From Protopterus annectens (lineage: Eukaryota; Chordata; Ceratodontiformes; Protopteridae): a stretch of DNA of 64,000 bases. Under the pieces are notes generated by a model. It had not been told where the DNA came from. It saw nothing but the letters and a program-made list of their open reading frames with translations, and did not search any database. Below, one piece after another: positions 1-11,069 of the stretch. The number at the start of each line of letters is the position of its first letter. Position 1 is the first letter of the stretch. The stretch is from contig NC_056729.1 of NCBI RefSeq assembly GCF_019279795.1, forward strand, positions 1,864,188,107 to 1,864,252,106. Direction: 5' to 3'. The position numbers were made by a program, and so were the translations under genes.

Positions 1-3000
1 CCCTGGAGCCTTTACAAGCCTAGTCCATAGGACTCCCCTGGCATCGTGCCACCCAACCTTACTTCCTAGTGCCTCTGTCGAGTAGAGCCACTGGAATGAT
101 CGCTGGTGTGAATTTTCTATTTCCCATTGACTCATCAAGATTTCTCTTGAAGAGGGCCAGTGAGGTGCTCCGCTTGACATGTATAGGAAGTCTATTCCAT
201 AGCGTGGGCAGTCTCTGGGTTATGAACCTGTCCCTCCAAAATGTTCTGTTGATTGTGGTAATGAGGTTGAGGTCTCTGAAGCGTGTGTTGTGGAGCGGAT
301 GTAGCACTTCTAACAGAGCTGGGTCAGACATGGCTTTGTAAGTCAAGCAGAGATTGCCTCCAAGTAGGCGATATGAGACAGAGAATAGTTGGAGTGTTTA
401 AGGCCCAGGATCCTCTTTGTGAGGTACATTTGCGGCTTCTCCAGTTGTTGCAGGTGTCTAGTGAGGTACACGCCAAATGGGGCACTGTACGCGATGATCG
501 GCCTAATGAGGGAAGAGTAGAGGACGACAATGACCTCTTTCTTCCTGGATGAAAAACCCTTTGTAATGAGATGTGCCACACAGGACATTCTGACCACAGT
601 GGCAATGTGGTGGTCAAAAGAGAGGTTGCTGTCAACCTGTGTTCCCAGATCTCTTATAAAGCCTTCTGTGTTCAGTGGACTACCAACAATGTGGTAATTC
701 AAGGGAACTGGGTTTTTCCCAAAGGGATGAAGACATTTTTTGGCATTGAGCTTAAGGCCATGGTTCTGACACCAGTCACTGGTCCTATTGAGGCCTTTCT
801 GCAGGATGTAAACATCACTTGGGGAATTAATAATAGCTCTCAACTTGCAATCATCTGCAAACTTTGTCAGCCAGAGTCCTTTCGTGTTGGCCTGGATTTC
901 AGAAAAGTAGATACCAAACAGGAGAGGACCCAGAACCGAACCCTGTGGGATTCCTCTCGTGACTGGTCAGTAGTCTGACTTGGAGTCAGCTACTTTCACA
1001 CTGTGGGTTCTGTGAGCCACTTTGCAACCCACCTAGTGATACAGGGGTTGATGCCTAGCTTAGTAAGGTTTTCTATGATTCCTGAGTGGGAAATGGTATC
1101 AAAGGCCTTTGCCAGATCAAGGTAGGCTGTATGAACCACCTTACAGTCATCCACAGCTCTGGTGACTGACTCAAAGAAGTCGACCAAGTTGAGCAGGCAT
1201 GATCTGCCCTTCACAAAACCAAACTGTGTAGGATCCAGAGTTTGGAGATTCCCTATATCCTTGTTTATTAGGTCCATGATGATGCGTTCCATAGATTTGC
1301 ATATCAGACTCGTCAGGCTAATGGGGTGATAATTCCCGGGGTCTGTAGTCGCTCCTCTCTTGTGGAAAGGGGTGAGTGTAGCAGTGCGCCATTCGGTAGG
1401 GACAAAGCCTGAGGTGAAGCTGTGACTGAACCGGGCACTCAGGTGAGGTGCCAGTTCACTCTATAGTTCACGTAGAACATAATCAGGGATAGCGTCAGTT
1501 TCCATAGAAGCTGTATTCTTGGCCTTAGACAGTGCTGTTTTAACCAGTGCAGCAGTAATACTGGGTACCTGGCAATCTACTGGTATTGTGATTGGTCCTT
1601 TGTGGGGGGGAGAGGTAAAGTTAGCACTGAATTTGTCTGCCAGTATATTTGCAATATCTGTTGGCTTGGTACAGGAGGTACCATTGTGCAGTAGCTCAGA
1701 GCAAATCTGGGTATTGCCATGGAGATTCTTTACATAACTATAGCAAGCCTTGTGACTGTCTTTACTATCTGCTGCAATTCTGTTTTCATAGCTAGCTTTA
1801 GAGGATTTGATGAGGGATCTCAACCTTTTGTTGAGGCTGATAAGGGAGCTTTTCCAGTCTTGGGACTTCACCTTATTCCGCATCAGTTTCCTTCTTCTGT
1901 TGTAGAGTTTGTTTATGGCAAAGGACCACCAGATTGGCTTCCTTTTTTTTTTTGAGGAGAGCATCTTAGATCTACTGGGTATGGCGAGATCCATGCATTT
2001 GTGTAGGTGTTCGTACAGTGCATTGGTGTATGATTTGGCAGTCATGCGATTACTCTCTATTTGCATAGGTGCCGTGAAATTAGCCACATATAGTTTTAGG
2101 ACCCCAAAGTTAGCTTTGGAGAAGTTTTTCATGGTGGTTACCTTTATTGGGGGGGGGTGGGAGAGATGTGGATTTCCAAGGTGATTAGCTTATGATCAGA
2201 TCTAACCAGGGAGGAGTTGACTATAGGTGTAGAGCAACACTCACCCATGTTAGAAATGACCAGGTCAAGGATGTTGCTACCTCTAGTGGGGGTAAGAACA
2301 AGCTGGTCCAGGGCATTGGAATTAGTGAATTCCAGAAAACGTTGGGCAAGTGTATTGGTACATGAATAGTTTTCCCAGTTAATGAAGGGATAGTTGAAGT
2401 TGCTCAGTATGAGAGTGTTAGGTTGTACCCAAATATTCTCCAGGGTGCTTAGGAATGTGGAGTGTGAATCTTGGGACATGGTTGGGGACCTATAGCAGGC
2501 TAGGACCTGAATTGCTGTTTTACTCAATGTTACTTGCACCTGAAGTATCTCAGATGCGTTATATTGGGCTACCAGTCTGGAGGTGTGCACATCCTTTATG
2601 AATACGAAAACACCACTGCCTTTGGAGCTTCGGTCCAAGTTCTGGGGATGAAAGGCGTGGAATGAGTTGTAGCCTGGTAGTGCAGGTGTGCTTTCTGCTG
2701 CCTTGAACCAGGTCTCTGTTACAGCACAAATGTTGATGTTCTCCATTTTAAGGAGTACTTCGAGCAAGCGCATTTTGAGATTTAGACTTCTAGCATTGAG
2801 CAGCATGACTCTCAAATTGCATTTGTTTGTAACTGTTGCGGTGGTAATTTGGTCTTTGGAACACTGCCTAAAAAAGGCACTACAGGGGTGGCAAGATCCT
2901 TGGCCAGTATCCGGAAGCCCAGGGGTGACAGATGCAAGCCATCTCTGGCAAAGCATCAAGATCTGTCAATCATGTCATCCCAGGCAGACAGATATTGGAT

Positions 3001-3526
3001 CCCCTTATAAAGACACCAGAAACTTAGCCAATTGTTGAAGTCGATCATTTTCTCCTTGTACTATGGTATCATTCTGGGTGATGGTAGGATGCTGCTCAGG
3101 ACTAGGGTCATACCCACCTGGGCTACATAATCCAAGAGCTCCTCCATGTCTCTTTTCAAGTAGTCCAGGGAGGTACGTCTCAGGTCATTCACCCCCACAT
3201 GTACAATGACAGTCATATTTGTACCTGTTGTTGAGGGACCTGAGTGCGTGCATTACTTGGTAGATCCTGGTGCCTGACAGGCAGCTGACTGTTACTTTCT
3301 CCTTATTCAACCTAGTGAGTGGGACATCAGTGTGCCTCACTATTGAGTCACCTATGACTAGTGTATTGGGCATGCTGTTTTGCCTCAGGGGCTTTGTTTG
3401 AGTGGCACACTGTTTAGATTTATGAGTCACGTGATTAGTGTTGTGTTGTGGTGGTCGAGTGTGTTTCTGCCTTGGAGATCTCTGCTGTTTGGTTAGATTT
3501 TTATTGAGAGCCTCCGTGAAGGTGGT
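1..3526 (-). mobile_element. CR1 LINE, copy 1 (CR1-1)
   Basis: A CR1-clade non-LTR retrotransposon on the minus strand. Read 5' to 3' on that strand it has an ORF1 remnant with an SGNH esterase domain, then ORF2 with apurinic-type endonuclease and reverse transcriptase, then a short 3' UTR cut by the window start. Homology with the second copy (offset 3832 bp) stops near 3526, inside ORF1, so this copy appears 5' truncated, as expected from target-primed reverse transcription. Differences from copy 2 are scattered single bases and small indels. Clade assignment rests on the endonuclease, RT and ORF1 esterase sequence together. Confidence 0.9.
59..2806 (-). pseudogene. CR1-1 ORF2: endonuclease-reverse transcriptase (broken)
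   Basis: ORF2 nicks target DNA and copies the element RNA onto it. I place the start at 2806, where MLLNARSLNLKM begins; the longer reading to 2959 only reads through ORF1 in another frame. The endonuclease (about 2806-2144) shows AVTETWF near the N-terminus and the SDHKLI motif near its end. RT follows: FGFVKGRSCL and the AYLDLAKAFDTI block lie near 1100-1240, and the palm FADD motif, in another frame, near 870-890. The C-terminal WRDRFITQRLP region ends at 59. The frame breaks between endonuclease and RT, after WLTEPTV near 996 (frameshift plus a TGA), and near 340. Not functional as written. Confidence 0.88.
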
Positions 3527-3583
3527 GAGCATTTGGTTTGTGTGTAAATTTATGGTTGCAGCAAATTTTGACAAATGTTGCAT
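2812..3583 (-). pseudogene. CR1-1 ORF1 remnant: SGNH/GDSL esterase domain
   Basis: CR1 ORF1 proteins often carry an SGNH hydrolase domain; its role in retrotransposition is not settled. Visible here are block I (VIGDSIVRH), block III (GVNDLRR) and block V (DGLHLSP). The reading frame shifts just before block III: two bases are missing relative to the copy at 25458-26150, and the same deletion occurs in copy 2. The TGA stop at 2812-2814 lies five bases before the ORF2 ATG, suggesting coupled or reinitiated translation. Upstream of about 3526 the sequence no longer matches copy 2, so the residues encoded at 3527-3583 may not be original. Confidence 0.8.
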
Positions 3584-3606
3584 CTGATGTCAATTTTTAT
3601 TCATTC

Positions 3607-3806
3607 CTCAATGATTGGGTTTGGATCCAACCCTCGGATATGACTCAGCTGCTTTTTATAGCTCATGGCTACTGGAAACTCTTGAACTCCTCCCTTACCC
3701 ATAATGCTCTAGTCCACTACCATACCTCAGATCTTGTTCGTCACCTTCTCATACAGACATGGTCATTGTGAGCTCTCAAGTGTTAGTCAATTAAGTGCTT
3801 TACAGG
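3607..3806. repeat. Spacer with DIRS terminal-repeat scrap
   Basis: Between the two CR1 copies. The stretch 3690-3760 contains CCCTTACCCATAATGC followed by CCTCAGATC, the same order as in the terminal repeats of the DIRS elements at 56227 and 63570. No coding potential. Read as a leftover of a DIRS terminal repeat into which the CR1 copies inserted; only about 60 bases support this. Confidence 0.45.
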
Positions 3807-3890
3807 TTCATAGGTGTGTACTAGGCCAATGGCCCTGGAGCCTTTACAAGCCTAGTCCATAAGACTCCCCTGGCATCGTGCCACCCAACC

Positions 3891-6629
3891 TTACTTCCTA
3901 GTGCCTCTGTCGAGTAGAGCCACTGGAATGATCGCGGGTGTGAATTTTCTATTTCCCATTGATTCATCAAGATTTCTCTTGAAGAGGGCCAGTGAGGTGC
4001 TCCGCTTGACATGTATAGGAAGTCTATTCCATAGCGTGGGCAGTCTCTGGGTTATGAACCTGTCCCTCCAAAATGTTCTGTTGATTGTGGTAATGAGGTT
4101 GAGGTCTCTGGAGCGTGTGTTGTGGAGCGGATGTAGCACTTCTAACAGAGCTGGGTCAGACATGGCTTTGTAAGTCAAGCAGAGATTGCCTCCAAGTAGG
4201 CGATATGAGACAGAGAATAGTTGGAGTGTTTAAGGCCCAGGATCCTCTTTGTGAGGTACATTTGCGGCTTCTCCAGTTGTTGCAGGTGTCTAGTGAGGTA
4301 CATGCCAAATGGGGCACTGTACGCGATGATCGGCCTAATGAGGGAAGAGTAGAGGACGACAATGACCTCTTTCTTCCTGGATGAAAAACCCTTTGTAATG
4401 AGATGTGCCACACAGGACATTCTGACCACAGTGGCAATGTGGTGGTCAAAAGAGAGGTTGCTGTCAACCTGTGTTCCCAGATCTCTTATAAAGCCTTCTG
4501 TGTTCAGTGGACTACCAACAATGTGGTAATTCAAGGGAACTGGGTTTTTCCCAAAGGGGATGAAGACATTTTTTGGCATTGAGCTTAAGGCCATGGTTCT
4601 GACACCAGTCACTGGTCCTATTGAGGCCTTTCTGCAGGATGTAAACATCACTTGGGGAATTAATAATAGCTCTCAACTTGCAATCATCTGCAAACTTTGT
4701 CAGCCAGAGTCCTTTCGTGTTGGCCTGGATTTCAGAAAAGTAGATACCAAACAGGAGAGGACCCAGAACCGAACCCTGTGGGATTCCTCTCGTGACTGGT
4801 CAGTAGTCTGACTTGGAGTCAGCTACTTTCACACTGTGGGTTCTGTGAGCCACTTTGCAACCCACCTAGTGATACAGGGGTTGATGCCTAGCTTAGTAAG
4901 GTTTTCTATGATTCCTGAGTGGGGAATGGTATCAAAGGCCTTTGCCAGATCAAGGTAGGCTGTATGAACCACCTTACAGTCATCCACAGCTCTGGTGACT
5001 GACTCAAAGAAGTCGACCAAGTTGAGCAGGCATGATCTGCCCTTCACAAAACCAAACTGTGTAGGATCCAGAGTTTGGAGATTCCCTATATCCTTGTTTA
5101 TTAGGTCCATGATGATGCGCTCCATAGATTTGCATATCAGACTCGTCAGGCTAATGGGGTGTTAATTCCCGGGGTCTGTAGTCGCTCCTCTCTTGTGGAA
5201 AGGGGTGAGTGTAGCAGTGCGCCATTCGGTAGGGACAAAGCCTGAGGTGAAGCTGTGACTGAACCGGGCACTCAGGTGAGGTGCCAGTTCACTCTATAGT
5301 TCACGTAGAACATAATCAGGGATAGCGTCAGTTTCCATAGAAGCTGTATTCTTGGCCTTAGACAGTGCTGTTTTAACCAGTGCAGCAGTAATACTGGGTA
5401 CCTGGCAATCTACTGGTATTGTGATTGGTCCTTTGGGGGGGGTAAAGTTAGCACTGAATTTGTCCGCCAGTATATTTGCAATATCTGTTGGCTTGGTACA
5501 GGAGGTACCATTGTGCAGTAGCTCAGAGCAAATCTGGGTATTGCCATGGAGATTCTTTACATAACTATAGCAAGCCTTGTGACTGTCTTTACTATCTGCT
5601 GCAATTCTGTTTTCATAGCTAGCTTTAGAGGATTTGATGAGGGATCTCAACCTTTTGTTGAGGCTGATAAGGGAGCTTTTCCAGTCTTGGGACTTCACCT
5701 TATTCCGCATCAGTTTCCTTCTTCTGTTGTAGAGTTTGTTTATGGCAAAGGACCACCAGATTGGCTTCCTTTTTTTTTGAGGAGAGCATCTTAGATCTAC
5801 TGGGTATGGCGAGATCCATGCATTTGTGTAGGTGTTCGTACAGTGCATTGGTGTATGATTTGGCAGTCATGCGATTACTCTCTATTTGCATAGGTGCCGT
5901 GAAATTAGCCACATATCATTTTAGGACCCCAAAGTTAGCTTTGGAGAAGTTTTTCATGGTGGTTACCCTTGTTGGGGGGGTGGGAGAGATGTGGATTTCC
6001 AAGGTGATTAGCTTATGATCGGATCTAACCAGGGAGGAGTTGACTATAGGTGTAGAGCAACAGTCACCCATGTTAGAAATGACCAGGTCAAGGATGTTGC
6101 TACCTCTAGTGGGGGTAAGAACAAGCTGGTCCAGGGCATTGGAATTAATAAATTCCAGAAAGCGTTGGGCAAGTGTATTGGTACATGAATAGTTTTCCCA
6201 GTTAATGAAGGGATAGTTGAAGTTGCCCAGTATGAGAGTGTTAGGTTGGACCCAAATATTCTCCAGGGTGCTTAGGAATGTGGAGTGTGAATCTTGGGAC
6301 ATGGTTGGGGACCTATAGCAGGCTAGGACCTGAATTGCTGTCTTACTCAATGTTACTTGCACCTGAAGTATCTCAGATGCGTTATATTGGGCTACCAGTC
6401 TGGAGGTGTGCGCATCCTTTATGAATATGAAAACACCACCGCCTTTGGAGCTTCGGTCCAAGTTCTGGGGATGAAAGGCGTGGAATGAGTTGTAGCCTGG
6501 TAGTGCAGGTGTGCTTTCTGCTGCCTTGAACCAGGTCTCTGTTACAGCACAAATGTTGATGTTCTCCATTTTAAGGAGTACTTCGAGCAAGCGCATTTTG
6601 AGATTTAGACTTCTAGCATTGAGCAGCAT
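3891..6629 (-). pseudogene. CR1-2 ORF2: endonuclease-reverse transcriptase (broken)
   Basis: Same product as in copy 1: target-site endonuclease plus RT. The start at 6629 matches the ORF2 start in copies 1 and 4. The endonuclease (6629 to about 5940) retains AVTETWF and SDHKLI; the glycine-rich stretch reads SSKGGGVFIFIKD, where copy 1 has one G changed to S. RT follows with AYLDLAKAFDTIPHSG (5000-4920) and the HLQQLEKPQMYLTKRI thumb-side region (about 4250). Frame breaks occur at the endonuclease/RT join (about 5910), after WLTEPTV (4829) and at 4175. The break after WLTEPTV is identical in copy 1. Confidence 0.88.
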
Positions 6630-6634
6630 GACCC

Positions 6635-7640
6635 TCAAATTGCATTTGTTTGTAACTGTTGCGGTGGTAATTTGGTCTTTGGAACACTGCCTAAAAAAGG
6701 CACTACAGGGGTGGCAAGAGCCTTGGCCAGTATCCGGATGCCCAGGGGTGACAGATGCAAGCCATCTCTGGCAAAGCATCAAGATCTGTCAATCATGTCA
6801 TCCCAGGCAGACAGATATTGGATCCCCTTATAAAGACACCAGAAACTTAGCCAATTGTTGAAGTCGATCATTTTCTGCTTGTACTGTGGTATCATTCTGG
6901 GTGATGGTAGGATGCTGCTCAGGACTAGGGTCATACCCACCTGGGCTACATAATCCAAGAGCTCCTCCATATCTCTTTTCAAGTAGTCCAGGGAGGTACG
7001 TCTCAGGTCATTCACCCCCACATGTACAATGACAGTCATATTTGTACCTGTTGTTGAGGGACCTGAGTGCGTGCATTACTTGGTAGATCCTGGTGCCTGA
7101 CAGGCAGCTGACTGTTACTTTCTCCTTATTCAACCTAGTGAGTGGGACATCAGTGTGCCTCACTATTGAGTCACCTATGACTAGTGTATTGGGCATGCTG
7201 TTTTGCCTCAGGGGCTTTGTTTGAGTGGCACACTGTTTAGATTTATGAGTCGCGTGATTAGTGTTGTGTTGTGGTGGTCGAGTGTGTTTCTGCCTTGGAG
7301 ATCTCTGCTGTTTGGTTAGATTTTTATTGAGAGCCTCCGTGAAGGTGGGTGTGTGGTTTGTGTTTCTTATGTGAAGGCAATGCTGGTGTGTTTTCTGGAG
7401 GGCTGTGTGTTTCATGTGGTGTGGTGCAAGTGTTGACCTTCTCCTCTTCACCAGCTATTCCAGTCTTGGCTGGAGAGTGTGTGGCTTCCAATTTGGATAT
7501 ACAAGTACATCTCTCACAAGTATGAGTGTTGGGGGGGGTAAGAGGAGAGGGTTGTCAGTGTACATGAGGCAGTTGCTACATTGCTTCAGGATGCCCAACT
7601 TCACCAAGTTAATAGGAGAAAGCACAGGGGAACTGACCTT
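6635..7640 (-). pseudogene. CR1-2 ORF1: zinc-cluster and SGNH esterase (broken)
   Basis: ORF1 of the CR1 element. Toward the 5' end (7610-7470 on the minus strand) one frame gives CSNC followed by CERCTCISKLE, a paired CxxC arrangement typical of the CR1 ORF1 N-terminus. A basic, serine/threonine-rich linker follows (about 7450-7200), then SGNH block I (VIGDSIVRH, about 7170), block III (GVNDLRR, about 7020) and block V (DGLHLSP, about 6760). The frame shifts between blocks I and III, exactly as in copy 1, and is open neither through the linker nor into the cysteine region. Confidence 0.75.
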
Positions 7641-7845
7641 TAGACATGCCTGGGGGGGGGGGGGGCATTAATAAGTACTAGAGCTCTTTTCTTGTAGAAC
7701 TTTTATTGCTAGTAGCACTTTTGTGTACTACAATAATTGCTACAAGAAGTCTGGTAAAGTGCTAAACTAACAAGCTAATAAAAATGCAGGAGAAGAGAGA
7801 ACTAGCAGATCTAAGGGAAAACTTGAAGAGCAGACTTCGGCACTG

Positions 7846-8410
7846 CTCAGAAGCTTACAAACAGTCCTGGATACAGAAAATCTGTATCTGGACTAGATTA
7901 GTTACAGGAAAGGTGGGAAACAAGTGTGGGCTTTTAAGCCAGAAAGTTGAAAGGGATGGAAAAACTGCCCAAATGGTCAATAAACTACAATTTCTGGGCC
8001 AGAAACCACTCCTCTTGTGGTAGATAGGCTACCTAGTACTTATCACTCCCACTGATAAGTTAGAAGGCTTCCTTCCAACACAGAAAGGCTTTGGGGGGCT
8101 CAGAAGCTTGCTAAGAGTCCTGGACACAGCAAATATGTACCTGGACTAGACTAGTTACAGGAAAGGCGGGGAACAAACGCAAACTCGGGCTTTTATCCAG
8201 AAATTGAAAGAGATGGAAAAACTGCCCAAATGGCCATTAAACTACAATTTCTGGGCCAAAACCCACTCCTCTTGTGGTAGATAGGCTACCTAGTGCTTAC
8301 CACTCCCACTGATAAGCTAGAAGGCTTCCCTCCGACACACAAAGACTTGGGGGGCTCAGAAGCTTACCAACAGTCCTGGATACAGCAAATCTGTACCTGG
8401 ACCTAATTAC
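7846..8410. repeat. Tandem repeat, ~254-bp unit, 2.2 copies
   Basis: CTCAGAAGCTT recurs at 7846, 8099 and 8355, giving periods of 253 and 256 bp. Each unit carries GTCCTGGATACAG, TTAGTTACAGGAAAGG and CTCTTGTGGTAGATAGGCTAC. The array sits directly upstream of a DIRS gag remnant and could be its terminal or 5' untranslated repeat; that link is inference. A short ORF across the first unit (7784-8023) has no recognisable product. Confidence 0.85.
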
Positions 8411-9329
8411 TTATATTTTTCTATCCTTCTGATATTTACTTATTGTATATCCACCATTATCCTACACTATTTTAGTGCATTTCTTTCTACCATTGTTGGT
8501 ATTTACCTTTCTTTTACCTATCTTTACCCTTGTGGTAATGTTGTTTACCACAGTCAGTAGTTTATTCTCCCCTTTCTTTCTTTTTTCACAAAAAAATAAA
8601 TAAAATTAAGTTTTTCCTTATTGTTAATATTAAAAATGTTGTTAAGATGGCTGAAAAGACTTCGGGCTTTGAAAAATGTAAGCAGTGTGGGCACAAGACT
8701 CCACTTTCTGATGCACACAATTTGTATGTATATTGCTAGGGCCTTAATCACTTAAAAGTAAACTGCGAGATCTCCACAGCCTTTAACCACAGCACTTTGG
8801 TAGATTGCAAGAGCAAACTAATTCTGAAAGGTCTTCTCCCTATGATTTTCTTGGAATCACTATCTGGAGCTCAACCCTCGAAGCCCGACAAGAAAGAGCC
8901 CCGGAAAAGGCTGTCTGGCACCTCTGGATCCTGCACTCTATCCTCAAATCCAACCATGGAGCCTGCTCGCAATGTGTCAGAAAAGTCTTATCTGAAGACT
9001 AAATCTAAATAAGACTAAAAGGGGATCTGCAACAAGTGCTCCTGTTGTAAACTAAGCTCACTTGGAGTGCCACTGAGCATCATTTGGAGGAAATGAAATC
9101 CCTGATGAAAATGGAGACATTACCACTATTTCCAGATGGCTTGAAGGAAGCACAAAAACCAGGCAATGAGGAGGGTGTCCTTATTCCTTATGAACCATGT
9201 CTCAGTCACTACATAAATATAGATTCATTCCAGGTGCATATGTACCTCCAGATCCTGCAGTTTATTAGGAAGACTCCTGGGTCAACTTAATGTTGTCTAG
9301 CAGGTGTTTGACAGTTATGTTGGGATGTT
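8411..9329 (+). mobile_element. DIRS-1 remnant: 5' leader and gag start
   Basis: A T/C-rich leader (8411-8646) resembles the leader of DIRS-6 at 56570-56755, both having a TTGGTAT...TTTACC run and then a homopolymer A stretch. A gag-like reading frame follows from the ATG at 8647. From about 9050 onward no protein can be matched, although a 68-codon ORF (9084-9290) lies in the same orientation. Confidence 0.6.
8647..9012 (+). pseudogene. DIRS-1 gag N-terminus with zinc-ligand module
   Basis: From the ATG at 8647 the frame reads MAEKTSGFEKCKQCGHK, then a D-x-H and CxGLNHL-type segment. It matches the start of the gag-like proteins of DIRS-2, -3, -5 and -6. A TAG interrupts it at the CLG position and one of the last cysteine pairs is lost (CEIS instead of CxxC). 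A second frame (8797-9012) continues into a basic, serine-rich stretch. A structural gag-type role is inferred from position and from the Cys/His pattern, not from a named family. Clearly inactive. Confidence 0.55.
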
Positions 9330-9412
9330 CACTAGATGAGCTCTGACTAAAAAAGACGCATTAGGGGTAGCAAAGGCTTTGGCCAGTATTGAGAAGCCCT
9401 CGAGTGTAAATG
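9330..9412 (-). repeat. CR1 fragment (ORF1/ORF2 junction)
   Basis: CTAAAAAAGACGCATTAGGG and GGCCAGTATTGAGAAGCCC match, with substitutions, the CR1 region at 2870-2930 and 25485-25555, where ORF1 ends. Only about 80 bases survive, in minus orientation. Confidence 0.6.
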
Positions 9413-9424
9413 TGTGGGTTGGAG

Positions 9425-10280
9425 TCAGAGTATTTATTTATTTATATTTGTTTACCAGGAAATTCCAACTGGACGCAGGTCCTTTTTCATCGGATGCCCG
9501 GGAAGAAAGGCTCCACATCATGTACATGGTAAATAGAGATACAAAGTTGCAGCAATAATAAACATTACAGGTTGTTGGCTTTAATGCAACAAGAAGATAT
9601 TAATTAGCAACAGTATATACAGTAAATGTTGCAAGTTAAGATAGTTTCTTCTCATTTATAATATTCGTAACAGAGTTGTCAGACAAGATGTTAATGTAAA
9701 GACAACTAGCTATTTCTGACTGTGGTTAGTAGTGGCGGTAGTATAGTTGGGTTAAGAGTCTAGGTGGGGGGGGGTAAGGGTGGGGGTGTTAGTCTGCATT
9801 AGAATAAGGACAAAGCCAGTGTAAATTTAAGTGGAATTTGAGCACAGTCTTGAAAAGGCTGCTGGAAGGTAGAGTAGTTACAGAGGGTTGAAGATTGTTC
9901 CAAAGTTTAGATATGGTCCATGTAAATATGGCTTCTCCTGCTGAGTTTTTGGGTTTGATAACAGTGAGTTGATTTTTGTTGCTTCATCTTCAGGGCCTAG
10001 TGGGGTGATAGGGTTGGAGAAGGGTTTGAAGGGATGTTAAGGGGGTGGTTAATAAGTTTATGAGCGAGGGTGAGTTGATTAAAGTGAAGGAGTTGTGGGA
10101 GTTCTAGACAGTTTAGTTCTTTAAGGGAGATACAATGATGACTGCAGTAGGAAGTTCCAGTGGCAAATTTAGCAATTTTGTTGTAACAAGCATCCAGCTT
10201 GTGTAGGTAAGTCGGCTGATAAGTATGGGGGATGCATAGAGTAGGGTGGAGATTAGCTGGGAATTGATTATGGAGATTCT
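9425..10280 (-). mobile_element. L2 LINE 3' portion (L2-1, left part)
   Basis: Minus-strand L2-clade sequence. The 3' tail is TATTTATTTATATTTG followed by a TTTACCAGGAAATTCCAACTGG block, also seen in L2-2 and in the tails of SINE-2 and SINE-3. Further right, one minus frame (about 10230-10050) reads LHKLDACYNKIAKFATG and then SYCSHHCISLKELNC, the RT C-terminal region; another frame gives INSQLISTLLYASPI just upstream. PLE-1 begins at 10281 and ends the homology. Several stops; inactive. Confidence 0.75.
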
Positions 10281-11029
10281 ACAATTTGTCCAAACACCAA
10301 AAAGGCACCAATAAGCTAAGAATTCCAGCAAACCTTGGATCCTGGTTGCAAAAAAACACCTTTATTGATGAAACTTGACCAAAACAAGAATGTAAAATCC
10401 ACAAAACACTCCACAGGAAACTAAGCGCTTTCACCCTCGTGCTTAGGGCAACAGAGTACAAACTTCATTTCAAATCATCCCTTAAATACTGAATACTGAA
10501 ACATTAAATGGATAATTGGAATTCATTAAACAATTAATTAAATCATTAAATAAAACGGTTCATCTTTTTAAAAGAACAAGGAAAACCATTAAGAAAAACT
10601 GTTTTCAAAAACTGTTTGAAGGAACAAAAGATAGGTAACAATGCCACTGACCTCAACAAAGGTAAATGTTAAAATGGTAAGAATCTGAATGTAAATATGA
10701 TTGTAAATGTAAATATAAATATAAGTATAAATATAAATATAAAAATTGAATATAAATATGTAAATGTTTATATAAATATAAATATAAATGTAAAAATATG
10801 TTGTAAAATTAATTTTGATGTGTATGAATATAGCGTGTGTAAAATTTATAAATATTGTTAAAATTATTAATGAATAAGCACATGCTAAATCACAATTGCT
10901 AAGCCTATTAATAACCATGGTAAATATTAAATCTTAAAATTGGACAATATAAAAAATATATGTATACAAAATTTAAATAATTGCGTAATGTTGAATAAAA
11001 AATAAATGTCAATAAGTTATAGTAATGAT
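10281..11029 (-). repeat. PLE-1 pseudo-LTR, 3' copy
   Basis: Begins at ACAATTTGTCCAAACACC and runs through the 3' UTR to about AGTTATAGTAAT. It aligns colinearly with 15031-15775, with scattered substitutions and small indels. It contains an AT-rich stretch of TAAATATAAATA units (10690-10800) whose length differs between the two copies. Confidence 0.85.
10425..10453 (-). ncRNA. Degenerate hammerhead-like motif in PLE-1 3' repeat
   Basis: Counterpart of the motif at 15174-15206. On the minus strand the core that reads CTGATGATGCCC there is CTGTTGCCC here, so the conserved CUGAUGA element is lost while the second half of stem II and the GAAAGCGC end remain. A decayed copy. Confidence 0.5.
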
Positions 11030-11069
11030 AGAAAATAGTCTTACGTATATGTTTATATAAAATGTGATC

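Larger units (their letters stand above)
3807..7665 (-). mobile_element. CR1 LINE, copy 2, near full length (CR1-2)
   Basis: The most complete CR1 in the window. Its 3' end (low coordinate) begins at TTCATAGGTGTGTACTAGGC, the family's tail: the same TTCATAG tail is seen at 22506, 47622, 60594 and 62215. It contains the ORF2 C-terminus, RT, endonuclease, ORF1 esterase and an ORF1 N-terminal cysteine cluster near 7470-7610. A run of about 14 G at 7652-7665 marks the 5' limit I can follow. It shares frameshifts and a stop with copy 1, so the two derive from the same defective source or from one another. Confidence 0.9.

Noticed and set aside
69..978. Plus-strand ORFs at 69-341, 283-552 and 571-978 and the equal set at 3901-4811
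   Set aside because: They are antisense shadows of CR1 ORF2; the minus-strand reading gives recognisable RT sequence.
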